NCBI GenBank assembly: GCA_944472135.2
Contig: OX235270.1
Location: 57,789,267-57,853,266, forward strand
Source: Trichobilharzia regenti
Taxonomy: Eukaryota > Platyhelminthes > Trematoda > Strigeidida > Schistosomatidae
Direction of reading: 5' to 3'
DNA length: 64,000 nucleotides
Part shown: positions 32,776-43,664 of the stretch, piece after piece
Position numbering within the stretch: the first letter of the stretch is position 1
How the letters are laid out: every line of letters starts with the position of its first letter
Position numbers and translations under genes: made by a program
Notes under the pieces: model-generated
Told to the model about the DNA's origin: nothing
The model's database searches: none
What the model saw: only the letters and a program-made list of their open reading frames with translations

Positions 32776-34444
32776 TTGGATAGTCACCGTTCATCTTTCC
32801 TGGTGCCGGTCAAGTCCTCTTTGAACAAGCAATATCTGGAACTTTTTGGAATTGGTTCAAGTTCAACAATGCCTGGGTCAAAGAAGGGACAGAGTGTCTT
32901 GGATGCAAACAGGAAAGTAAGTCATGGTGACTTGTCTGTTAATTGTAACGATGTGTCTGATGTTAAGCATGACATGGTTGATGTTACTGTTTCGCCGTTC
33001 AGGGATAATAGGAACATCAAACTCCCTAAGTTTGAACCACGATGTTTTGATGGAAACCCGGCCGATTATTTACAGTTTGTAAAGGAGTTTGAGATCATGT
33101 TGAGTGGTTTTTTATTAAATGATGAATTGAAGTTAATGTATTTGATGAGATATTGCACTGGAGATGCTGCAAGAGCTATACAGTGTTGTAAGTTTATGAA
33201 GCCAAAAGAGGGCTACTACGAGGCTATGAGCATATTACGTCAAAGGTTTGGGAGACCTTCGATGATTGCAGGGAAATTATTCGAGGCTGTTAAGGGTAAT
33301 GGTGGTCAATTACAGGATGACTCCCAGGCACTCACTGAGTTTTTAGATAATTTGCTAATTTACAAGAATGGAATGATTTCGATGAATCGCATGAGTGACC
33401 TCAACTCGAGTTTTATACTAGAAGTAATAGCAAGACGTCTACCTACTCGACTGCAAAGGAAGTGGGTGAAGATAAGCTCCCGTATGGAGGATGAGGGTAT
33501 CGAGCCAAAGTTTGATGATATCCTGAAACTGGTAAATACTAGTGTCAATCAATCTATGAGCAAGTTCGCCAGTATATTGAATCTCACCCCTAGAATAGAG
33601 CAGTCTGAGAGCAAAACGCAATCATTGATGACGAATAGGCCTCAGAGAGGTGGATATCGAGAAGGCTCCATGATGTCTAGTAATGCATATAGACCTAGTG
33701 AGTGTAACAGGTTTCGTAGTACATCCTCAACAGATAAGTTACAAGATGCAAGACAAACACGGTTGTGTTTTACACGTTTGCAAGAGGTGCATACAGAAGT
33801 GAACTGTGAACCAGTGAGCAAGTTCAGTGATAAGCTAAATGTAAACTCCAGGTCTGACTCCGAATTGTGTGACGATAACGGTGTTGTGAAGAAGTCTGTA
33901 GTTGCAACTGGTAAGCCATTGTTGAATAGAGTGTCACAGAATAGAGTTACTGCTTCAGAGTGCAGTTCTGACTTACAAGTTTACAAGGTATTACTAGTCA
34001 GAGTGAAGTTATAAAACCTTTATGATTTGCGAGGAGGAACCAAAATTGTCTACTTCTGTTATTAAATATTTTCATAATGATGAGGTTGACCAGAGAGATG
34101 ATGGTAAATTCAATATTCGTGATAATGATGATGATAGTGAACATTTGTCTTTTGTTGATCATTATGAAATGGAGGGAATGCCTACTACCGCTATGCTAAT
34201 TAAAGGTTCTGTACAAATTGAACGTGAAGTAGAAAGAGATGCAGTTGCAGGAGGCATACATACTTGTGAGACCGTCACTGTGAGTGATCAGCATGTAGCC
34301 CGCCTATCATCAGATGCTAGTGCTAAACCTGAGCTGATAGTAAAAGACAGCAGTGGTAGTGGTCTTGCAGGTAGACAAATTTCTGAAAGTCGAGCAACAA
34401 CAGGTCCTGATCCACCGTTAACTTCATCAACTGGTATAATATAA
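32776..34444 (+). pseudogene. gag: BEL/Pao-like gag, frameshifted
   Basis: Same protein as the gag at 28717-30294, with the conserved Met at 32869 and an in-frame upstream Met at 32776. The frame is intact through the capsid-like region and the altered zinc knuckle (again Arg for the second Cys). It breaks near 33970-34020, where small indels put the last ~140 codons (34022-34444) in another frame. Substitutions against copy 1 are few. Confidence 0.85.
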
Positions 34445-35197
34445 TATATATTTCTTCCTGTTTATGCAGGAACATACCAATTGTACAGGCATGGATAAGT
34501 TATTATATAAATTACACATAATTTGAGGTATGATGAATTTATAGTTTGGTTGTTCTGCCATTAGAGTCAGTCGGAACAGTCTGCTATACAGTCTGTTTGT
34601 TTAGCACATAAAGAGATATAGAAATATTGTCTTCGCATTAAAAAAACCCAGACATCAGATGAATGTAATACGGATACCTGGGAAAAAAAGCTTGAAGTCA
34701 ATTCTCTTACATAACTTTGTTGTGAACAGCACCCTTGGCTTAAAGTTTATTGATGTATTATGTTGAGATCAGTGATATATTTATTCCATTTTTTCAGTAG
34801 ACTTATCTTTGTTTTATAACAGGAAAGAAATTTGATCGCGGATGCGGAAACTAGATGAGGTCATGTTAAGTTGTTTTACTGCATCAAATGGTGCCGAGGT
34901 CGATTCCAGAATCCTCCATTTGCTCCATTTGTGTCTGCATGGCGGACTGTATTCGTAAGTTGAGTAAAATGTTGAAAACTGATTGAAAACCAGTTGCTTC
35001 TTCATTTCAGATCATGAATACTCATTTACAGCATGTTCGCCAGCGTCTTCAAATGGTAGAATTGGATCGTTCATGGAATTTGGGTGGTTATGAAATAGAT
35101 GGTTTGGAATTAATCCTCATTTCAGTTTAGATGCAGGGTTGTTCGACCTCGACCAGAAGATGAATAGGAGTAGCAGAGTATCAATCAGTCGTCGTTC
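34445..35197 (+). other. Noncoding interior of copy 2
   Basis: Corresponds to the region where pol would be expected. No RT, RNase H or integrase motif is visible. It contains pyrimidine-rich AG sites (CATTTTTTCAG at about 34794; TTCATTTCAG near 35010) that could serve as acceptors. Confidence 0.5.
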
Positions 35198-35572
35198 GTG
35201 CTGTCGTGCACAATGAGAAGGATGCCCATCAACTCAAGTATCTTGTGCAATGACTATGGTAGTATCAGTTCGTTTGAAAGGACGAATATCAATGGTCAGT
35301 TTAGTGTGGATAAGCCAAGTGTAAAGGAGAGAGTTATTGTTAAATTGACTTGCACGAATAAAGGCATTTCTAGTTTCAAGTTACTATTTGAATGTTATTA
35401 TCTTTGGTGTAAATTACTCTGTTTCTATACTTGGTTGATGAGATATGTCGTGTGTTTGTTGGTCATCTATATTCTACGATACAATGACATGGGCGTGTTG
35501 CCGTTCAGATTTGAGGATATAGCTGATAGAAGGAAGTTAGCAAATGAACTCTGCGACGATTTTCCAACCTAG
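35198..35572 (+). CDS. Conserved 124-aa frame of LTR element (copy 2)
   Basis: Counterpart of 27589-27963. The N-terminal third differs at several residues and the rest is identical. Unknown function; a hydrophobic middle. Confidence 0.4.
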   Translation: MLSCTMRRMPINSSILCNDYGSISSFERTNINGQFSVDKPSVKERVIVKLTCTNKGISSFKLLFECYYLWCKLLCFYTWLMRYVVCLLVIYILRYNDMGVLPFRFEDIADRRKLANELCDDFPT

Positions 35573-35573
35573 A

Positions 35574-36090
35574 GCGTCAACCTGAGAAGGGTTGTAGGCG
35601 TACTGCTGTAAGTCCTACAATTCTTCAAAGGGTAGCGCATCAATGAGCAGTCCAATGTGCTCGGTGTGTGATTTTGTACATATGTTGATGTTGTATATAC
35701 TGAACTGATATCATCTGTCATCTAGCTGTTGGTAATTCTGTTTGTGTCCGGACGACTTCCACTTGGATCATCAACCTGAGAAGGAATGTAGGCGTACTGC
35801 TGTAAGTCCTACAGTTCTTCAAGGGTAGTTTGTCATGCCAGAATCCACAACATTTGATGTATTGATTGTACATATGTTTGTGTTAAATAATTGTGTGAGT
35901 TCCAATTGATGTAATTGTTGGTTAATCTTGATTGTGTCCGGACATTCCACAACTTACAATCGTCAACCTGTGAAGGGTTGTAGGCGTACTGGTGTAAGTC
36001 CTGCGATTCTTCAAAATAATTCCATCAAGACATGATACGCGAGGTTATTTGTACTGTTTGTGTATACGTGTCGTGTGTCATATCAATTTG
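35574..36090 (+). repeat. Three ~190-bp tandem units in copy 2
   Basis: Cores at about 35576-35632, 35768-35825 and 35957-36015 share TCAACCTG, GAAGG, TGTAGGCGTACTG and TCCT(A/G)C...TTCTTCAA. Between them lie GTACATATGTT and TGTGTCCGGAC blocks. The third unit is the most diverged. Confidence 0.75.
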
Positions 36091-36705
36091 TGATTTTTGA
36101 TTCATTGTGTTTACTCGTTGTTTTCGTGCCTTGTTGTTATTGCATAATTTTGTTAAAATTTTCGTCGTGATTACTTCTGAAGTTGTTTCCAGTCTTCTAC
36201 ATCCGTGAATGAATTGATTGATGTTAAAGACAGCAGATGGGTCGTATACGCCGGGGAGGCTAGGCTATTGCTGAGAATGAAATGCACACGGAGATAATTG
36301 TTAGCTGCGGTCCGACACGCCGGGGAGAAAGAGTGTAAACGACTGAGGCTCGCATGCGTCACCGCTACTAGAACTGAGGCAGAATGAGTGACAAGCGATT
36401 TCAGTGGTAATTGGTAGTGAGTAGATAAGAGGATGTGCGTAGAGTATCGTGAGGTAGTGCTATGGTCACGTTGCATTCTGCAAGAGTCATTCTAGCAAGT
36501 GGCGATTGTGTTGCAAGATGGAGGCGCTTGGAGGTCGTCATTGATGTGTGAGATTGTGCTGTGGGTATGCTTGTGGTGTGTTGGCTTTTCTGTTTGTTTT
36601 CCATTTCAGCTCTGTCCGTGTGACCCAGGTTCTCGCAATGGCATCCAAGTCAACGTGTATTGGTCGTGATGGAAAAAAGGGTTGGATCCCTTTTTTGCCG
36701 GGGAG

Positions 36706-37064
36706 TGTCAATGGAGTTGAAGATTGAACGATCAATTCTTGGTTGTTTGCTCAAAATCAACTTCCCCAATTTTCGCGGAGGCATCAATACGACAGTCATC
36801 GTCTCATCGGTCGCTGTTCAGAAAGAAGTCAGCAGTAAACCATCAGAAGTAATATTGTGATTTATTATTGTAATATTTGTTCACAGACCTTAGTAAAAAT
36901 ATTTTTTATATGTTGGTGTAACAATAAAGAATCTTCGAGTCACCAATCGGTCTTTTGGTTTTTTCGTCCTTTATTACTAAGCGTTTCTGAGAAACTTCAC
37001 GGGACAGCGTGGGCCCGAGCGTAGCAAGAGCTGGGCATTAACGGTTTATGAGACGTGGTTGGCC
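36706..37064 (+). repeat. 3' LTR of copy 2
   Basis: TGTCAATGGAG to ACGTGGTTGGCC: the terminal TGACA is changed, but the length (359) and the duplication ATCCT right after it fix the end. Carries 3'-type variants. Confidence 0.9.
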
Positions 37065-37069
37065 ATCCT

Positions 37070-38610
37070 GGAATAAGGACAATTGTCCTTAAATTGTTGA
37101 TAAGGTAATGAGAACATTATTTTTCAGCTTATTTGTACATATACTATTGTGCATAGAGTTTTACTGTGTTCCTAGTGCAACTCTATGTAACTGCATTTAC
37201 ATAAAGTAAAACATTACGAATGCTCCTGTTTTTAGATCAAAAAAGATGATTCCTTTCATTATTGTAGTAATAAAGAATGGAATTTCTCCAACGTCAGTGT
37301 TATTTATTTGAAGTTTTAATCTATGTAGGCCTTTAAAGGAATAAATTCGGCACCGAGAACTCCTATGGAAACCGAAAGTACTTTTAGTTTACTAAATCTT
37401 ACTGACTTGCTTTATAAATTTGATATTTGTCAAGTGTTCATTTGAAATCTGCTGGAGTATTCAGTAATGTAAAAGTTTTAGTGCATAATTCCCAGACTTG
37501 TTGTAGTCATTGGTACTGCCAGGATACCGCTTACTCGTTTAATGAAGCCGAAATATCCAATTCTCGCTTTATTGAGGAAACGCTATATTGCCTGCAAAAG
37601 TAGTGCGTCAGTTTATGAGTCTCACAAAGCCTACAGAATGTTTTCTATTCAGTAATTACTGTTTGCGAATTATCCGAGAAAACGCATTTCCGAGTGGGAT
37701 GTAAAACAAGGCTGAATTCCTAAACTGTCATTCTTATATCACTTCAATTCAACCACACATATACTAGTAGGATAGTCTGTAATTGACTAAATGGATACGG
37801 CAACCACTCCTAAACCTTCGGTCCTTGGCTTGAAGAGATGTCGGACAATACTTCTAGGCGATTTCGAAATAATTTTGTGAATTAACTTCGAACAAACTCA
37901 TGTAATATGGAGTCAGGGCAATGACAAAAATCTGAAGTTTATGAAACCAAGCTTAATAATGGGACGAAATGACGTACACCTAAGATGTCTTCACGTACGT
38001 GATCACGAGGATGGTATTCAAATCCACCAAATTACTAAAACGTTGCAGTGTGCATTTAACTCATTTAAAAACTTTGGCAGAAAATAGTGAATGTTATAAG
38101 TGATTGTAAAACATATTGCAGTTTCTGCCCATTTGTGAACACTAATTTTCGCTTGTATCTATGCATTCCATTGACTTTCAGCTACCAAAACACCACACAA
38201 AAGTGTGGAAGGATGCACGAATTCAATATTGACCACATTCTTTGGTTCCTACAACAGTAATAGCTACTGAACAATAGCTGATATGGAAATTTGTGGTCGA
38301 GTACAGGTTTCCACCAGGCTGCAAAGAAATTTATCGAATAACAGTCGGCGAAATGCACGCTAAGCTTACCCGGTATGCCAAATAATCATTGCATGAACCA
38401 TGTATTTAAGCATCCTGTCACACAAGCAATCAGTAAATGCTCTAGAACAATATCGAACAACAATTTTCATATAAATTCATCCAACAAGAGCAAAATAAAC
38501 ACCGAAATCGCGCCTATTGCGTTTTCCTGGACGACTAGCTCCAACTCGAATCAACGAAACCGCGCAAATGCCGTCAGGGTTAACCCAAAGGCGCCACTTC
38601 AAATGGGGGA
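37070..38610. other. Unannotated intergenic DNA
   Basis: No gene or repeat recognised. Confidence 0.5.
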
Positions 38611-38614
38611 TATG

Positions 38615-38705
38615 CCTTATCAACGCCCGAAAATTGCATACTTGTACCAAAAATACAGTGTGGAATCAAGCTGTAAATCAAAAATAAATTAAAAATAAAA
38701 TATAT
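38615..38705 (+). repeat. SINE 3' tail fragment
   Basis: ACTTGTACCAAAAATACAGT, then GTGGAATCAAGCTG and an A-rich end match the 3' part of the SINE at 9400-9595. Confidence 0.65.
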
Positions 38706-39905
38706 ATTTTTGTTGCTATTACCGACTGAAAGAATTTTTTGGTACATCATATATAACGATTTGAATCCCATCAAAATAAGCTTATTTCAGTTGCACAGTA
38801 GGTTTCATCTATATGGGTGTATAGAAAAGTATGTCTTGCTAAAATCGAAACGTGCATTACATTCACGCGACTGCGGTTGACCAGAGCCTTGACCTATAAT
38901 CAGCAAATAAAACCATGTAAACGCAACATTCGGCATTGGCCTTTGGTGTAGAGGCTTTGCTATGCGCGGTATTTCGCTAAGCATCAGGTATGACATCCGT
39001 GCTCCTTCATAATAGCCTGGGAATACAATTCTTACTGGTCACACAATATTTCTGATTTGAGTTTCGAGTGCCTTTCCATTTTGTGAGGCCTATACCAATG
39101 CATTAGTTACTTCATTTATCATACAAGACACTTTTGGGTCAAGCAGCGGATTTGGTATTGAAACTATGCCACCCTAACTTCTTAACTGTCGATTTTTATG
39201 GTAGATTCATAGCCTTCTGCTGCATTTTAAACGTTATTAACCGAAATGATTATATCTGCGTCACTATATTCTTTCATACGGAATCCAACTTCCTTATACC
39301 AGTTATTAAATGTTTCTACTTAGAAAATTGCAACCATCGCTGTACACTGTTACAAGTAACGCAAAAATCTAACAACCAGTAGTTATGCAGGTTATATTAC
39401 TCGAAATTGGGATCATCAATTCTACTGATCAGCTTACGCAGCGAAATCAGTTAGACTACTGAACGAACGGCTAGCCATTATGTATGAGTTTCACGAAAAC
39501 ACTTTCCTGCAGCTGCTTGTCTGTGTACCGCTAATATGGTGATGGAAATCTCCCATTGACATAAGTCACTAACCCAGCAGTCGAGTATATCTCTTAGCAC
39601 TGCTCAAAATTTTGCCTTTATTCCGATGTTGGAAGTCATGATAAAGTGCGGTTATATATCATTCTCCTCGCTGCCCCGATTTCGCACTTATGATTTGCAT
39701 CACCGTAGGTATAATAAAGGGGAGAGCGGGATCCTTTGCCCTTCAACCAACAGAGTGAAAAGAGAATTCGAAGTAGTACTGTGGTTATTCTGTCGACTGA
39801 GACCAATTGACTATGCAGCTGAAAGTTATCTGCATATTGCAGCCTTCGTGGAACACAGAAATTAAAGTCGACACCAGTGCTGCGCGTTCCGCTTCATTAC
39901 AGATG
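38706..39905. other. Unannotated intergenic DNA
   Basis: Nothing recognised; short open frames only. Confidence 0.45.
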
Positions 39906-39909
39906 TTAA

Positions 39910-40235
39910 TGTAGATGGAGATTGAACGAGCAATTCATGTTTGTTTGCTCAAACAAAACTCTATGTTTTTCGCTAGTCATCAATCCAGCAGTCATCGTGT
40001 CATCATTCGCTGCTCGGTGGAAGAGAGAAAACTATCAGAAGTATTATCGTGATTTATTGTTATAACATTTATTCTTAGACCTTGTGTATAATAACCTTAT
40101 TGTTGTTTACATATTGGTGTAAGAATAAAGGATTCTCGAGTTGCCAATCTGTGTACTGGATTTTCGCGTTGGTTATTACACATTGTTTCTGAAAGTCTTC
40201 CGGGGACAGCGTGAGGTCCAGCGTGGTGAGATGTG
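39910..40235 (+). repeat. Decayed solo LTR of the same LTR family
   Basis: Colinear with the LTRs at 32366 and 36706: GGAGATTGAACGAGCAATTC, then TTGTTTGCTCAAA, TCATC...TCATTCGCTG, GATTTATTGTTATAAC, CATATTGGTGTAAGAATAAA and GACAGCGTGAGG. About 30 bp of the 3' end is missing. It is much more diverged than the two paired elements, so an older insertion. Confidence 0.75.
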
Positions 40236-40245
40236 GTCTTTCACA

Positions 40246-40970
40246 ACAGGTCTTCAGGTGAACATAGATAAAACAGAGGAGATGAAGTTTCCTAGTCAGC
40301 ACATAAGGCAACAGCACCAACAAAATTCTAAAAGAAACAACCTCCTTCACCAACCTGAGAAACATCGTTTCAGCCACAGGCGGAACTGGAGAACATATCG
40401 AAGCGAGGATCGGGAAATCAATACAAGCTTTCATTACTCTCGAGTCTGTGCGGAGGTCAACAGCACTATGCATGAAAAATTTGATCCGGATTTTCAACTC
40501 CAATGCGGAGTCAGTGCTACTATACGGATCAGATGCTTGCCCTGCACGTCATGAAGGGCGCTTCGAACAGACTACAGACCTTCCTCAATAGCTGTCTTCG
40601 CTCAACACCACTCTACACCAGATGGCCGGCCAGAAAAGATCAGCAACAGGGATATCTGGGAGCAAACCAACCAGGAACCGATTGTGCAACAAATTAGCAG
40701 GAAGAAATGGAGATGGATTGGCCATACCCTGAGGAAAACAGCAAGTGACATCACCAGACAAGCTCTCGAGTGGAACCCGAATGGGAAGCGCCGAGTTGGT
40801 CGTCAGTGCGAGGGTGACTTGGAGGAGGTCGTGTGAAGAGAAGATGAAAGCATGAGGACAGACTTGGAGGGGGGTGAAAAAGTTGACAGAAAACTGAAGG
40901 CAATGGAAACGCGCAACTGAAGCCCTATGTTCCTCCTAGAATTAAAGGATATAATAATGCAAGGTTCAGA
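40246..40970 (+). pseudogene. RTE-like RT C-terminal end and 3' tail
   Basis: Frames give GLQVNIDKTEEMKFPSQH, later NRLQTFLNSCLRST, KWRWIGHTLRKTAS and RQALEWNPNGKRRVGR. The 3' UTR is GAAGCCCTATGTTCC, ending in an AAT-like tail. Frameshifts occur near 40300 and 40820. Known layout of schistosome RTE-like elements; 5'-truncated. Confidence 0.8.
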
Positions 40971-43500
40971 CATCTAAAGTGAGGCTATCAACTTCTGTCG
41001 GTGATGCCAAACAGTGAATTGACTTTCAGTGAACTTGTTTGTTTGAACCAGTTTCCTGTTTTTAGGCGACAACAATCCCCGTCGTTGCTTAGACATTTGC
41101 TCGCTGACAGAACACGGGAGCAATGCGATCAGAAATGCTTTTGGTGTGTTGATAGTAACTTACAGTAAATCAAACGGTCAAGCTGCTGTGCAGCTGACAC
41201 ACTACATTGGTTTATACTTGGTGGATCAACAAATCTGCAACTTGTCTTCTGTCTTTTGATAACGCTTGAGTTGAAATCTAGTTGGTTATTATACGCATGC
41301 AATAGCACTCCGAGCTCTGGATGGTTGTCTTCTGGCCACAGCAAATTTTCCCGATATTCTTATCGACGACTTATCTATACCTTTTTATAGAGGTTAAAAT
41401 GAACTCATCACGGACTAATGAGGAGACCACAGCGCGACGACCGGATTTTGTCTACCTGAAATATTCTTATAAGCACTCAGTTCTTCTGTATGTTAACTGA
41501 TCTCTTGAGATGCGTATTATTTTTTCTCCTAATCAGCTGGGTGACTACAGAGTTATTTGGGCCAACAGTTAGGGGTGAGATAAGTTGCCGACAGTCTGTG
41601 TGACTAAAGCGCGGTTCCATCAGAATAGTTGTACAACAATAACATACGATTAAGGCTAATGAGTGAATAGTTTAACGACCCTTCAAGCAGTCCATATAAG
41701 TTGGCTAACAGACATTCACGGGGTACTTTCGTCGCATATACTGATTCACGTGAGAAGTAACCTGTCGTGTGCCGTAAGGGCGTTGAATGCAAATCTCCAA
41801 GGCTTGGTTATATCTAATTTCTTCTTCACTGGATGTTCTGCATGAAGGACAAGGCTGCTGGCTAGAATTCGGCAGTATTCTGGGACATTGTTCATTATTT
41901 CGCATAAAGCAGTTAATGTTATGCTTCTTGCCCATTTTACGTCCTAACTTCAGGAAGTTTTCCCGTGATATGTAGATCTCTACATCCTAGGAAAATTTTA
42001 TATATTTTCAGGGCAGACAAAATGATCGAAAACTGTCTCAGTCGTAGAAACAGGCGACGACTAAGAAAAAAAGTGGGACGGTTCAATATGTGGCTCCTGC
42101 AAACCAAATAAAGTTAGCTTGTGACTGGAATGACCGAAAACTCAAACACTTATTTATGAATCCAGGGAATCAATAATTCGTACTTCTCCGTAGTTTATCA
42201 AACTTCTGTGAATAGCATACAGTCAAAATTTATGTTCCAACAACGTTGAAACACGATTTAAAATGAAGGAATCCACGGCACTATTAAAAACAAATTTACA
42301 AAATTACTACAACAATACCATCAGGCAACAATAAAGTTTGATTGGTGTGAAGATACGAAACAAGTACTGCACAGCAAAGTCAAATAGTTTGACGCAAATG
42401 TAGCATACTCGCAAATCTAATGAAGTGGAATTGACATTATGTCAACTGAAATCAAATATAATAAACTATCTGTTTCGCAGACAGATCAAAGGCAGACAGC
42501 CCAAGTACGGATGAGCTCTGGACTCACCCAAAAAAATCTCAAAAGTGGAACGACATTAGTGTTAACACTCACGAAAAGTGAAACAACAGAAAAAACTGGG
42601 GAAGAGGAAGATATGCAGGTTATAGTATAGTAGTATAGAGTTTGGGGTTGAAAAACAGTAACCATAGAATAAGTTGGAAGATTCGAATAAACATGTATGT
42701 CCTAAATAGACTGTTCAGGAGGATTTTCAGATATGTCATTTCGCGGCAGCGACAATGCTGACTGATCGTCAAGGTCAGTGGGTATACTATATGGAACGTG
42801 TCAGGTCTCCGAAACCTGCAGTTGTGTTGATCATGAGTTAAGGCCCTATGGCTGTCGCACACTTTAAAGCAAAGGTGACAGATTGTTCTGATTCCTCTGC
42901 AAGGTTATTGATGACGGTGTATTTTCAACATCGTTTCTGACGCTTATTAGTGGATTCATGAAACAGGATTCACGGAGCGATTAAGAGTTACGGTGAACAC
43001 ATTGAAATTGGTTCAGAGAGCAAGAATTAACTGATTCAAAGACGTCGCAGGGTTATTTAGAACTCTGATATGATTTCAACGAAGATAAACGGATTTCAGG
43101 ACAAGCAAGAGAGAATCGAAACTATTCACAAAATTCCACATGAATATTCAGCATTTTATGCAATAACTTTATTACGGATTTATTTTATATCTTTCTCCAT
43201 GTTAGAACAAGCAGTGCTCAGAAGAGGACTGTGAATTTCAAGAAAAAGTAATCAGTTTTCCACACGTGTACCATCTTTCTTTGAATGTAACCACGAGTAG
43301 TTGAGTACTACCACTGGTTACGAAGTCTAAATATTTATAAATTTATCGGAATTAAGACTAAACCTGCTCTTATTTCGGTTTCTATTAGAGATGAATATCA
43401 CTCTTAGAATCAGTAAAATATGAGTATCAATATAGTGAGTGGTCTGCATACTTGTATTGAACAGTGAAAAGTATTTATGAGGTCACCGCTCTGAATTCGG
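40971..43500. other. Unannotated intergenic DNA
   Basis: No supported gene or repeat upstream of the RNF11-like first exon. Confidence 0.5.
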
Positions 43501-43565
43501 ATCTCTAGAGTTTGTATCAGGGGTTTAACCTGCAATTCCTATCAGTATGTGCTAATAAGACAGAA

Positions 43566-43664
43566 ATGGGTAATTGTTTTGGATTCCGGAGTGAAACCTC
43601 GTATCTTCTGGATCAAGAAGTCTACGAAACTCACGACGAACAGGATGAAATCCCCAGACCAGAA
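43566..43664 (+). CDS. RNF11: RNF11-like exon 1
   Basis: The ATG in AGAAATGGGT context opens MGNCFGFRSE. The exon ends at CCAGAA|GTAAGC. An upstream in-frame Met at 43512 is disfavoured because an internal Gly2 would abolish acylation. Confidence 0.85.

Larger units (their letters stand above)
32366..37064 (+). mobile_element. Gag-only BEL/Pao-like LTR element, copy 2
   Basis: A 4.7-kb element with 359-bp LTRs (32366-32724, 36706-37064) and a perfect 5-bp target-site duplication ATCCT (32361-32365, 37065-37069), showing genuine integration. Same layout as copy 1 but inverted: broken gag, a 124-codon frame and three tandem units; no pol. The interiors of the two copies are nearly identical, so together they form a 4.7-kb-armed palindrome with a 1.57-kb spacer. 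Confidence 0.9.

Noticed and set aside
35574..36090. Spaced repeats as a CRISPR array
   Set aside because: Only three degenerate units, long related spacers, and a eukaryotic LTR element context.
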